A program made the translations under genes and the position numbers. Source: JAFIHK01 sp041441455 (GTDB taxonomy: Bacteria; Bacteroidota; Bacteroidia; Bacteroidales; UBA932). From it: DNA of 23,317 nt. The stretch is taken from assembly GCA_041441455.1 (NCBI GenBank), contig JASDTB010000041.1:1-23317 (forward strand), given 5' to 3'. The notes below the pieces were generated by a model. It worked only from the letters and a program-made list of their open reading frames with translations. It had not been told where the DNA came from and searched no databases. Below, in pieces: positions 13,921 through 21,474 of this stretch; the stretch's first letter is position 1, and each line of letters begins with the position of its first letter.

Positions 13921-14844
13921 TTAATTAAAAAGTGGTGATGGATATACACCCTGCTTTACTAAATCAGCAAGTCTTTGAACAACTGAATCGCGATCCTCTT
14001 TATAGGTAACACCAAACCATTGGTCTGGAGTTTCAAGGATTCGAGTTGTTGCTTTTCCTGCAGCCAGGAGCTTGTTAACGATATATGGAATGTAAAACTC
14101 TGATTTTAACTCTCCACCTTTTTCTGCTAAAAATTCACTGAACAACTTGTCGCTATCTGCAAAAATATCTGGAGTAAAGCCCCACATATTCATAGAGACA
14201 GGACCATCAGGCCTGATAGTTACCTTTTCACCTGCACTATTTGTTCCGGTTATTGTCCCATCAGCTTCGCAGATTATGTTGTGATGCTCCTCAACAGTCA
14301 AAAGATTACCAGAAGAGTCACCAGTGCAAACACCACGTGAGACAGACCCAGACTCAGAGAGAGTCTTGCTCACCTCAAAACCAACCATCGAAAAGCGTCC
14401 ACTTTTGCCAACCGCATCAATTAAGAAATCGGCAAGTACTTTGAAAGATTGTTGACCATAGTAGTCGTCGGCATTAATAACCGCAAATGGAGTATTGATA
14501 ACCTCAGCACCCATCATCATTGCATGACCAGTTCCCCAAGGTTTTTCTCTTTCTGGATTCAAAACAAAGCCATCTGGAATTTTATTAAGCTCTTGCTCTA
14601 CAAATTCAAATTTTACAATATTTCCATATCTGCTTCTGATTCTCTCTTCGAACTCAGCTCTAAAATGTTTTCTGATAACAAAAACAACTTTGTCGAATCC
14701 CGCGGCTACAGCATCATATACAGAATAATCCATAATAGTCTCACCATTAGGGCCAACACCATCTAGCTGTTTTAGCCCACCATATCTGCTTCCCATTCCG
14801 GCCGCAAGTATCAATAAACAAGGTTTAGTCATAAAGTCTTTCAT
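13921..14844 (-). CDS. Sugar-phosphate nucleotidyltransferase-like protein
   Basis: A 307-residue protein whose N-terminal half is a classical NTP_transferase fold: LLILAAGMGSRYGGLKQ (LxxGxGxR signature with Lys25), GETIMDYSVYDA, KPWGTGHAMMMGAE, and the metal-binding INADDYYG. The C-terminal region (about 200-307) looks specific to this subfamily and includes a TPDQWFGVTYKEDRDSV block. The NTP and sugar substrates cannot be assigned; proximity to manA hints at a sugar-nucleotide route but is not proof. Two ATG starts are possible, at 14844 (taken) and at 14832. The latter gives a leader nearer 20 nt from the inferred transcript start. It is first in the operon with the CPBP protease and manA genes. 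Confidence 0.82.
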   Translation of the reverse strand: MKDFMTKPCLLILAAGMGSRYGGLKQLDGVGPNGETIMDYSVYDAVAAGFDKVVFVIRKHFRAEFEERIRSRYGNIVKFEFVEQELNKIPDGFVLNPEREKPWGTGHAMMMGAEVINTPFAVINADDYYGQQSFKVLADFLIDAVGKSGRFSMVGFEVSKTLSESGSVSRGVCTGDSSGNLLTVEEHHNIICEADGTITGTNSAGEKVTIRPDGPVSMNMWGFTPDIFADSDKLFSEFLAEKGGELKSEFYIPYIVNKLLAAGKATTRILETPDQWFGVTYKEDRDSVVQRLADLVKQGVYPSPLFN

Positions 14845-14856
14845 TTAATATTTTAC

Positions 14857-14878
14857 ACAAAATTATTATTAATTTTGT
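14857..14878. promoter_or_regulatory. Palindromic bidirectional promoter (two back-to-back -7 boxes)
   Basis: ACAAAATTA (14857-14865), TTAT, then TAATTTTGT (14870-14878) is a perfect 9-bp inverted repeat. Each arm contains a full TAnnTTTG box: the minus-strand TAATTTTG (14858-14865) for the nucleotidyltransferase operon and the plus-strand TAATTTTG (14870-14877) for the FtsB-like gene. The boxes are 4 bp apart, so two polymerases could not occupy both. Confidence 0.55.
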
Positions 14879-14906
14879 AAAAATTATGATAAATACAAGG
14901 TTTCCA

Positions 14907-15218
14907 ATGTGGCAAAAGATAAAAGAGAACAGGCTGTTTAGACTTTTAGTTAATAAATATCTTATTACTGGAGTGGCTTTTGTGCTTTGGATAACATTTT
15001 TTGACGACAATAACCTGATTGAATTAGCGAAGGTTAAGCTCAATATTATAAACCAAGAGAAGCAAAAGCAATATTATAAATCCGAGATAAAATTAATTGA
15101 ACAAAAACTTCAAGAGCTAGATTCTAACGTAGATAGCTTAGAAAAATTTGCTCGTGAACAATATCACTACAAACTTCCCGACGAAGAAATTTATGTCTTT
15201 AAAGAGGATGTTAAATAG
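14907..15218 (+). CDS. FtsB/DivIC-type septum formation initiator
   Basis: A 103-residue bitopic membrane protein when started at the ATG at 14907. It has a short cytoplasmic N-terminus (MWQKIKENRLF), one transmembrane helix at about 17-33 (ITGVAFVLWITFF), a periplasmic coiled coil at about 45-82, and the conserved family end EKFAREQYHYKLPDEEIYVF. FtsB/DivIC proteins form a complex with FtsL and FtsQ that activates septal peptidoglycan synthesis. An ATG 21 nt upstream (14886) would leave only about 3 nt of leader after the inferred transcript start, so the second ATG is preferred. It is a single-gene unit, convergent with the YjjG-type gene with 21 nt between stops and only a weak 5-bp hairpin there. 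Confidence 0.86.
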   Translation: MWQKIKENRLFRLLVNKYLITGVAFVLWITFFDDNNLIELAKVKLNIINQEKQKQYYKSEIKLIEQKLQELDSNVDSLEKFAREQYHYKLPDEEIYVFKEDVK

Positions 15219-15239
15219 GCTATTCGTCAATTAATAGAC

Positions 15240-15932
15240 TTATAAAAATTTCAGTAAATCTCGCAGATCGCTTGAGTCGTAAGTTGGACCTCCATCACAA
15301 GGGATCTGTTTGTAATTGTAGAAAAACTGGTCAATTCCAAAGACTTGTGCCCCTTCGATGTCATTTCCAAAATCATCTCCAATCATTAGAGACTCACTCT
15401 TAACAGCACCAATGGCATTTACAGCATGTTTAAAAATCAATGGAGAGGGCTTATGAAACCCTACCTCTTCGGAGATAACAACGGCTTCAAAAAATCCATC
15501 AATTTTAGAATTTTGTAATTTTCTATATTGAACCTCTTTAAATCCATTCGAGATAATTGCCATTTTTGCGCCAGAAGATTTAATCTCCTGCAAAACCTCC
15601 AAAGCATAAGGCATTAATGCGTTCCTTTCGGGCATCGTATCTAAATACTCCTCTCCAAAAGCGTCTGCCATTTCAGTAGCATCAATTCCAAATTCGGCAA
15701 AAGTCAGTCTGAATCTCTCCCCTCTGAGCTGGTCTTTCGTTATTATGCCCTTCTCATAGTCAGACCATAATCTATGATTGATTGCGTCGTAAGTGCTGTA
15801 AAACAGACTCTTGTCTAAATCAGGAAAGCCAAATTTATCCAAAAGACGATAAACATTTTCACGAGCATTTGTATCGAAATCCCAGATCGTTCTATCTAGG
15901 TCGAATAGAAAGTACTTATATTTAGAAGACAT
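15240..15932 (-). CDS. yjjG: YjjG-type HAD pyrimidine nucleotidase
   Basis: A 230-residue HAD-superfamily phosphatase. Motif I is FDLDRTIWDF with nucleophile Asp11 and Asp13, motif II IISNGF, motif III Lys in HKP, and motif IV GDDFGNDI. The DLDxTxWDF opening and helical cap are typical of the YjjG group, which dephosphorylates non-canonical and excess pyrimidine nucleotides (house-cleaning 5'-nucleotidase). It is the last gene of the folP-purB-M64-yjjG operon, 10 nt after the M64 gene. A nucleotide-related role agrees with purB in the same operon. Exact substrates are inferred from the family. Confidence 0.87.
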   Translation of the reverse strand: MSSKYKYFLFDLDRTIWDFDTNARENVYRLLDKFGFPDLDKSLFYSTYDAINHRLWSDYEKGIITKDQLRGERFRLTFAEFGIDATEMADAFGEEYLDTMPERNALMPYALEVLQEIKSSGAKMAIISNGFKEVQYRKLQNSKIDGFFEAVVISEEVGFHKPSPLIFKHAVNAIGAVKSESLMIGDDFGNDIEGAQVFGIDQFFYNYKQIPCDGGPTYDSSDLRDLLKFL

Positions 15933-15942
15933 TAAAATTTAA

Positions 15943-17232
15943 TTATTTAGTATAAATATCAATCATGTCGTTGATTGCTTTAACACAAACGGGGCAAAAA
16001 CCTTTAGCAGTGTTAGTCTTCATACGACAATCAAGATAAGGTCTGTACAGACCCTTTGACATATATCCACCACCCTCAAAAGCTCCGACTTTTTCGGCAT
16101 ATGCTTTGTCGTTTGGTGTCGGAATTGGAGTCCCCTTTTCAATCATCTTTTTCCATTTAGATGAAAAGTTAACAAGAGTCGAAAGATTTGGTTCCCAAGG
16201 TTCACATTTTAGACTATAAAACTCCTCATAAGTAACTGCCGATTCATAATACTCATCGCCGAGTCCTGCGAATGAGTGGCCCAATTCATGAACAAATACC
16301 TCCGCCTCTAATTTATGATCCGACATACTTAAACCATAAAAATTATAGATACCACCGCCACCATATTTCTCTGTATTTACAATCACATAAATTGCATCAC
16401 AAGGAACTCCAGAAACGGCCTTAGCAATCAATTTCTGATCGGGAGCCGTTAAATATCTGTCGATTCTTAAAGAGTAGAAATTAGAATTCAACGCAGTTCT
16501 CTTCCAAACATCTAAATGAGGAAAATCTGTTCCGCTTTCGGGAGATACCGCCTCTACCGCCCAAATATTAAAATCACCTTTTCTTGATTTATATGGCTCC
16601 ATATTAAATAGATAGCCAGTAAATTTAGCTACGTCTTTACGGAACTTCTCCATATCCGAAGCAGCATAGCCCTCAGCCACAAACACTAAATCAACTTTTA
16701 CAGAAGGATCCCCACCATCTACAAATTTCACCGCTTTGTAATCATTTTCCACACCTCTGTTAATTGCCTTATCAGCAGGATCAATTGCAAACTTACTGAT
16801 TTCAGAATATTTACCTGTATGCTTCTCCCTTTCGCTTATAACTACATTGACTTTAGCCTTAGGATAAGGAATCCACAGTGACATACTAAAGGCCTTTTTC
16901 ATCTCCCTAGCCTCAGCTGTAGTTCTCCACTCTTGAAAAAGAGAGTTGAACCCCTTACTAAAAATCAACTTACCATCTGATGCAAAAACTTCATATTTAT
17001 ACTCTCCATATCCAAAAGGTTCTACAAGATTAACCTTAGAGCCTCCCCAGATGCTCTCTTTCGACAAGCCATCCAAAAACGCCCCTTGGTTCTTTGCATC
17101 TCCAGCTAAAACAACATCAATCCTCATTCGGGCAGACGTGTAGTATGTGTCATAATCTAGAGAGACGCTGGTTTTCGCAAAAGCCAGAGTAAAGGCAAAC
17201 ATAGCTGAAGCAAGTATAAATATCTTTTTCAT
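15943..17232 (-). CDS. Exported M64 (IgA peptidase family) metallopeptidase
   Basis: A 429-residue secreted protein. Residues 1-19 form a clear signal peptide (MKKIFILASAMFAFTLAFA). An N-terminal beta-rich domain follows (about 20-155, the M64 N-terminal domain), then the catalytic domain with FVHELGHSFAGLGDEYYES. His315, Glu316 and His319 form the HExxH core, with Asp326 as likely third ligand. C-terminal cysteines (Cys402, Cys413, Cys416) sit in a conserved MKTNTAKGFCPVC block. The family is named after an IgA-cleaving enzyme from Clostridium ramosum, but most members have unknown substrates. Its place between purB (11 nt) and yjjG (10 nt) in a cytosolic nucleotide operon is odd. No internal promoter box was recognised before it. 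Confidence 0.88.
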   Translation of the reverse strand: MKKIFILASAMFAFTLAFAKTSVSLDYDTYYTSARMRIDVVLAGDAKNQGAFLDGLSKESIWGGSKVNLVEPFGYGEYKYEVFASDGKLIFSKGFNSLFQEWRTTAEAREMKKAFSMSLWIPYPKAKVNVVISEREKHTGKYSEISKFAIDPADKAINRGVENDYKAVKFVDGGDPSVKVDLVFVAEGYAASDMEKFRKDVAKFTGYLFNMEPYKSRKGDFNIWAVEAVSPESGTDFPHLDVWKRTALNSNFYSLRIDRYLTAPDQKLIAKAVSGVPCDAIYVIVNTEKYGGGGIYNFYGLSMSDHKLEAEVFVHELGHSFAGLGDEYYESAVTYEEFYSLKCEPWEPNLSTLVNFSSKWKKMIEKGTPIPTPNDKAYAEKVGAFEGGGYMSKGLYRPYLDCRMKTNTAKGFCPVCVKAINDMIDIYTK

Positions 17233-17243
17233 AGCGTTAAATT

Positions 17244-18590
17244 TTATTTTAAACCGGTATAATTAGACGGTGTAATGTTTCTAAGTTCTGATTTAATCTG
17301 TTCCGATACATCTAATCCATTGATGAAAGTAGCAATCGATTCGGCAGTGATGTGCTCATTGGTGCGAGTTAGTGCCTTTAGTGCTTCATAAGGATTAGGG
17401 TATTGTTCCCTTCTGAGAATTGTTTGAATAGCCTCAGCAACAACAGCCCAGTTATTCTCTAAGTCTCTTTCGATTGCAGCAGTATTGATGATTAGTTTGT
17501 TAAGACCTTTGTTCAGTGATTTGAAAGCTATAAGAGTATGGGCAACTGGTACGCCAATATTTCTTAAAACCGTTGAATCGGTTAGATCGCGTTGAAGTCT
17601 CGAAACTGGAAGTTTTGAAGCAAGGTGCTCACAAATTGCATTTGCAATACCTAAATTACCCTCTGCATTTTCGAAGTCGATAGGATTCACCTTGTGAGGC
17701 ATTGCCGAAGAACCTACCTCCCCAGCTTTGATTTTTTGTCTGAAATACTCCATTGAGATATAACTCCAAATATCTCTAGACAAGTCAATTAAAATATTAT
17801 TGATTCTCTTGAATGTGTCGAATAATGCAGCAATATGATCGTAGTGTTCAATTTGCGTTGTAGGATAAGAGCGATTCAGCCCTAGACGAGTCTCTGTAAA
17901 ATCAACAGCAAACTCATTCCAGTTAATTTGCGGATAAGCGACATGATGGGCATTCATATTTCCTGTTGCACCACCAAACTTACAAGCATATTTTATGTTA
18001 CAAAGCATCTCTCTCTGTTGACGAATCCGCTCCACAAAAACCATAAACTCCTTTCCAACTCTAGTAGGAGAGGCTGGCTGGCCATGAGTGCGAGCAAGCA
18101 TTGGAATCTCACTCCATTCGTTTGCAAGAGATGATAAAAGCTCAGTAAGACAGTCTAATTGAGGAAGATAAACTTGAGAGACAGCCTCTTTGAGACTCAA
18201 TGGTACGGATGTGTTGTTTATATCTTGTGATGTGAGACCAAAATGTACAAATTCAAGATAGTCGCCAAGACCAAGGGCAGTAAATTTATCTTTGATAAAA
18301 TATTCAACAGCCTTTACATCGTGATTAGTAATCTTTTCAATCTCTTTTATCTTCAAAGCATCACTCTCGCTAAACTTAAGATAGATTTCGCGCATAGCAG
18401 AATACTTCTCTGCAGGGAAGTCCTGAAGCTGCTTTAGAGGAATATCGCATAAAGCGATGAAATATTCAATCTCTACTCTTACGCGATAGCGAATAAGAGC
18501 GAATTCCGAAAAATAACCCGACAGCTCCTCAGTTTGCCTAGCATACCTGCCGTCAACGGGAGAAATAGCGTTTAATGAAAAATTTTGCAT
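17244..18590 (-). CDS. purB: Adenylosuccinate lyase
   Basis: A cytoplasmic enzyme of 448 residues acting twice in purine synthesis: SAICAR to AICAR plus fumarate, and adenylosuccinate to AMP plus fumarate. Conserved elements are SPVDGRYARQ at the N-terminus, the catalytic His in ARTHGQPAS (His169), FGGATGNMNAHH, and the fumarase/aspartase superfamily signature GSSAMPHKVNPIDFENAEGN (293-312), with the flexible-loop serine at 294/295. Sequence and length match the E. coli-type PurB. It is second in the operon, 21 nt after folP. No unusual residue is seen in the active site. Confidence 0.97.
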   Translation of the reverse strand: MQNFSLNAISPVDGRYARQTEELSGYFSEFALIRYRVRVEIEYFIALCDIPLKQLQDFPAEKYSAMREIYLKFSESDALKIKEIEKITNHDVKAVEYFIKDKFTALGLGDYLEFVHFGLTSQDINNTSVPLSLKEAVSQVYLPQLDCLTELLSSLANEWSEIPMLARTHGQPASPTRVGKEFMVFVERIRQQREMLCNIKYACKFGGATGNMNAHHVAYPQINWNEFAVDFTETRLGLNRSYPTTQIEHYDHIAALFDTFKRINNILIDLSRDIWSYISMEYFRQKIKAGEVGSSAMPHKVNPIDFENAEGNLGIANAICEHLASKLPVSRLQRDLTDSTVLRNIGVPVAHTLIAFKSLNKGLNKLIINTAAIERDLENNWAVVAEAIQTILRREQYPNPYEALKALTRTNEHITAESIATFINGLDVSEQIKSELRNITPSNYTGLK

Positions 18591-18611
18591 TGAAAATATA
18601 AATAGGTGAAA

Positions 18612-19427
18612 TTAGAGCGCAAATTTAGTAAAAATCTTTACAACCTCAACCGCTTCGGCAACATCATGAACTCTTAAGATTGATGCTCCTTTCTGTAAGG
18701 CGTAAAGATGTAAAGCAGAGGTAGTTGGTAATGCTTTGTCGGGAGTGATGCCAAGATATTTCCAAATCATACTCTTTCTCGAAATACCTGCAAGAACAGC
18801 TACTTTTCGACCTTTGTACTCAGGTGCAATTTTATCAAGATTCTTAAGTAAAGTGTAATTTTGATCATAATCTTTTGCAAAACCAAATCCAGGATCGACA
18901 AAGATTTGAAGAAGATCATGCCTTTGAGCCTTTGCTGCAAACTCTTCGAAATAGGTTTTAACCTCCTCAACAACATCATCATAATCGCACAATGATTGCA
19001 TAGTTTGAGGCGTTCCTCTTTTGTGCATTGCAATATATGGTAGTCTAAGCTCACCAACAGTTTTAAGCATGTTTTCATCATCTTCGCCAGACGAAATGTC
19101 GTTCACTGTAAAAGGTCCAAACGCATCATACGCGCTCTTAACCACCGATGCTCTAAATGTGTCAATCGAAAGATCAATTGATCCAAATTCATGCTTCAAA
19201 GCCTTTGCTGCCGAAGTGATTACATTTAATTCAATCGTCTCACTTACAGGAACTGAGCCGGGCCTTGTCGAACAGGCACCGATGTCAATCATATCAGCAC
19301 CATCATTTAACATCTTCTCAACTCTTTTTAGCATTGTCATGCTGTCGGGGCATCTACTCCCCTCAAAGAAAGAATCGTCATTGAGATTGACGATCCCCAT
19401 AACCTTGATCTCTCTGTTATTTGACAT
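18612..19427 (-). CDS. folP: Dihydropteroate synthase
   Basis: A 271-residue TIM-barrel enzyme joining dihydropterin pyrophosphate with p-aminobenzoate in folate synthesis; the sulfonamide target. Conserved elements are MGIVNLNDDSF (10-20), GADMIDIGACSTRPGS (43-58), DLSIDTFR, VNDISSG, AMHKRGTP, FVDPGFGF with Asp178, GISRKSM with Lys218, and LRVHDV with Arg252 and His254. The canonical NxTPDSF of loop 1 reads NLNDDSF here, replacing Thr-Pro by Asn-Asp near the p-aminobenzoate/sulfonamide site. Everything else is canonical, so the enzyme is likely active. It is the first gene of the folP-purB-M64-yjjG operon, from a TATATTTG box at 19459-19466. Confidence 0.93.
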   Translation of the reverse strand: MSNNREIKVMGIVNLNDDSFFEGSRCPDSMTMLKRVEKMLNDGADMIDIGACSTRPGSVPVSETIELNVITSAAKALKHEFGSIDLSIDTFRASVVKSAYDAFGPFTVNDISSGEDDENMLKTVGELRLPYIAMHKRGTPQTMQSLCDYDDVVEEVKTYFEEFAAKAQRHDLLQIFVDPGFGFAKDYDQNYTLLKNLDKIAPEYKGRKVAVLAGISRKSMIWKYLGITPDKALPTTSALHLYALQKGASILRVHDVAEAVEVVKIFTKFAL

Positions 19428-19450
19428 ATCTTTTATTATTTTTACCTTTG
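19421..19450 (+). promoter_or_regulatory. Strong sigma-ABfr-type promoter of the tmk operon
   Basis: TTG (19421-19423), a 19-nt spacer, then TACCTTTG (19443-19450), the same geometry as the rplY promoter. Expected transcript start is near 19456. The -33 element sits against the folP start codon (19425-19427), so the two transcription units are tightly entangled. Confidence 0.75.
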
Positions 19451-19458
19451 CTGAGTTA

Positions 19459-19466
19459 CAAATATA
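19459..19466 (-). promoter_or_regulatory. -7 promoter box of the folP operon
   Basis: Minus-strand TATATTTG fits TAnnTTTG and would give a ~26-nt leader before folP. It faces the tmk -7 box with only 8 bp between them. No -33 TTG is visible at 19-20 nt. Confidence 0.5.
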
Positions 19467-19477
19467 TAATTTTTATC

Positions 19478-20161
19478 ATGTTTATTGTTCTCGAAGGGCT
19501 AGATGGCGCCGGTAAAAGTACGCAGACAGCAATGCTCAAACAGTATTTCGAATCTAAAGGAAAAAAGGTTTTTTACCTTCACTTTCCACGTTTCGAGGCA
19601 CCTGTGTTTGGAGACATGATTGCAGCTTTTTTAAGAGGTGATTTTGGTAGTGTGGAAGAGGTTCATCCTATGGTGGTTGCGCTTCTTTTTGCAGGCGACA
19701 GGAGAGAGGCAGCACAGATGATAAGAGCTAAATTAGATGAAGGTTACTGCATTATTGCAGACAGATATCTATATTCCAACATCGCTTTTCAATGTTCAAA
19801 GGTAGCCAACGAAGATGATAGATTGAAATTGAGAGATTGGATCTTCGATACAGAGTACAATAAGTTTGGAATTCCAGTACCGACATTAAATCTTTTCTTG
19901 GATGTTCCTATTAACTTCGTCGATAATAAATTAAACGAACAAAGAAGTGGAGACGACAGAGCCTATTTGAATGGCAAACAGGATATTCATGAGGCAGACA
20001 TTGAGTTTCAAAAAAGAGTAAGAGAGATCTATTTGTCGGAGTGCAATAGAGGTTCTGATCTGATTAGAATTGACTGTTCAAACGAAAATGGAGAGATGCT
20101 ATCTGCCGAAAGGATTTTTGTGCTTATAAAGAAGATGGCAGACAACGTAACGAAAGAATAA
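19478..20161 (+). CDS. tmk: Thymidylate kinase
   Basis: A 227-residue dTMP kinase that makes dTDP for DNA synthesis. Visible motifs are the P loop GLDGAGKST (7-15), the nucleoside-binding DRY at 95-97 in ADRYLYSNIAFQ, and a lid segment EQRSGDDRAYLNGKQDIHE (154-172) with the Arg residues expected near the phosphates. The start is the ATG at 19478, which gives the standard MFIVLEGLDG opening. A longer frame from a TTG at 19421 is rejected because that TTG is the promoter's -33 element and lies before the transcript start. It is first in an operon with a DoxX-type protein (29-nt gap), murB and a pantothenate kinase. Confidence 0.95.
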   Translation: MFIVLEGLDGAGKSTQTAMLKQYFESKGKKVFYLHFPRFEAPVFGDMIAAFLRGDFGSVEEVHPMVVALLFAGDRREAAQMIRAKLDEGYCIIADRYLYSNIAFQCSKVANEDDRLKLRDWIFDTEYNKFGIPVPTLNLFLDVPINFVDNKLNEQRSGDDRAYLNGKQDIHEADIEFQKRVREIYLSECNRGSDLIRIDCSNENGEMLSAERIFVLIKKMADNVTKE

Positions 20162-20164
20162 ATT

Positions 20165-20182
20165 CTGCGCCAAATGGTGCAG
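20165..20182 (+). other. Short intergenic RNA hairpin between tmk and the DoxX gene
   Basis: CTGCGCC (20165-20171) pairs with GGTGCAG (20176-20182), one G-U pair, around an AAAT loop. It fills most of the 29-nt spacer and ends 8 nt before the next ATG. No T tract follows, so it is not a classical terminator; it could protect a processed 3' end or affect translation of the next gene. Confidence 0.5.
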
Positions 20183-20190
20183 CTAATATA

Positions 20191-21474
20191 ATGACAAATA
20201 CACTAAGAGCATTAGCAAGAGTATTGATCGGTCTGGTCTTTATCTTTTCGGGATTTGTAAAGATAATCGACCCGACAGGAGGTGCCATAGTCATAACCGA
20301 ATATCTTAAAGCGTTTCATCTCCCTTTTCTCACTTTTCTATCCGATCCTGCAGCTACTCTTTTAGCCATAACTGAGCTAATGACTGGAATTGCAGTCCTG
20401 ACTGGACTAAGAATGAGTCTAGCTATTAAGATTGCCCTTGGCTTTATGTTGTTCTTTACCCCGCTTACTCTCATTCTCGCGCTATTTAATCCAGTTTCGG
20501 ATTGTGGTTGCTTTGGAGAGGCGATTAAGCTTACTAATTGGCAGACTTTCTACAAAAACCTTGTTCTACTTATTGCCGCATTCTTTCTGTTTCGTCAAAG
20601 AAGAGCATTTATTCCAATTGCGCAAGTTAAATGGGAGTGGTCATTTTTAGGAGTTTATCTTATTGCTGCTGCATCGCTGTCGCTCTACTCACATAATAGA
20701 GTTCCTTTGATAGACTTTATGCAATTCAAATCGGGGGAGCAATTATACTTTTCTGACGATGAGCAAGGTGACAATATAGTAGAGTTTGTAACTACTCTTA
20801 TCTATGAGAAAAACGGTAAAAAAGAGGAGTTTACAATGGATAATCTTCCTGACTCATCTTGGACATTTGTCGATTCAAAGAGCGTGATGTCTAAAGCTGG
20901 TCAAAAGAGTTCGGACAAACTAATTTTCGCAATCAGTGACAGGGAAGGAAGCTATGTAACCGATTCGATTATTGGTCGCTACCGTGGTGCTACTTTTTTG
21001 ACTATTGTTCAAGATGTTCGTAAACTCACTCCAGATAAGATATCAAAAATCAAGGAATTTACAGATTCGATTGCTACAAAGAGAGCTCGTCATATTATTG
21101 TAACTGGATCAGAGATCTCTCTCACCGACAGTCTCTTTAGTGTTAATGGCATAAAGTCTGAGATCTACTTCTCCGACTATAAAACATTAATCACGCTTAA
21201 CCGATCAAATGGAGGAGTGGTTTATGTTTTCGACAACGAAGTAATTAAAAAGTGGTCGGTAAATAGACTCCCCGCAAAGAGATTGGGTCAATTACTCACT
21301 CGCGATCCGGAGTTGCTCTCTGCTGAGGTGCTTATTAGAGAGCATATAGCTGCTGAATTTGCATTTTTGGCAATTATTTTACTCATAATTTTTATGAGAT
21401 TCTTTTGTAAGTGGTTCTATATACATAAATTAGTTCAATATGCAGATTTGGGAGAAGAGAAGTCTAAAGAATAA
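20191..21474 (+). CDS. DoxX-family membrane protein with C-terminal thioredoxin-like domain (BT_3928 type)
   Basis: A 427-residue inner-membrane protein. The N-terminal part (about 1-135) has four hydrophobic helices and the DoxX/MauE-type core GFVKIIDPTGG, then VSDCGCFGEAIKL with a CxC pair (Cys105, Cys107). A further membrane helix lies at about 150-167. Next is a soluble, probably periplasmic region (about 170-385) that reads as thioredoxin-fold-like (VRKLTPDKISKIKEF, GGVVYVFDNEVIKKWS) but lacks CxxC, and a last helix near 390-408. The layout matches the Bacteroidota BT_3928-type protein, function unknown; DoxX relatives are linked to redox or membrane oxidant defence. Its 3' end overlaps murB by 35 nt, implying coupled translation. 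Confidence 0.83.
   Translation: MTNTLRALARVLIGLVFIFSGFVKIIDPTGGAIVITEYLKAFHLPFLTFLSDPAATLLAITELMTGIAVLTGLRMSLAIKIALGFMLFFTPLTLILALFNPVSDCGCFGEAIKLTNWQTFYKNLVLLIAAFFLFRQRRAFIPIAQVKWEWSFLGVYLIAAASLSLYSHNRVPLIDFMQFKSGEQLYFSDDEQGDNIVEFVTTLIYEKNGKKEEFTMDNLPDSSWTFVDSKSVMSKAGQKSSDKLIFAISDREGSYVTDSIIGRYRGATFLTIVQDVRKLTPDKISKIKEFTDSIATKRARHIIVTGSEISLTDSLFSVNGIKSEIYFSDYKTLITLNRSNGGVVYVFDNEVIKKWSVNRLPAKRLGQLLTRDPELLSAEVLIREHIAAEFAFLAIILLIIFMRFFCKWFYIHKLVQYADLGEEKSKE

Noticed and set aside
15219..15239. Terminator between the FtsB-like and yjjG genes
   Set aside because: A 5-bp CTATT/AATAG stem with an 8-nt loop is the best structure and has no T tract; not convincing.
19421..19477. N-terminal extension of Tmk from a TTG
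   Set aside because: The TTG is the -33 element of a full promoter and precedes the expected transcript start; the family begins at the ATG at 19478.
19021..19515. 164-codon open frame on the plus strand
   Set aside because: It lies antisense to folP and crosses the tmk start in another frame; no recognisable motif, so a shadow of folP.
20165..20182. Rho-independent terminator after tmk
   Set aside because: The hairpin is followed by CTAATATA, not a T tract, and the next gene starts 8 nt later in the same direction.
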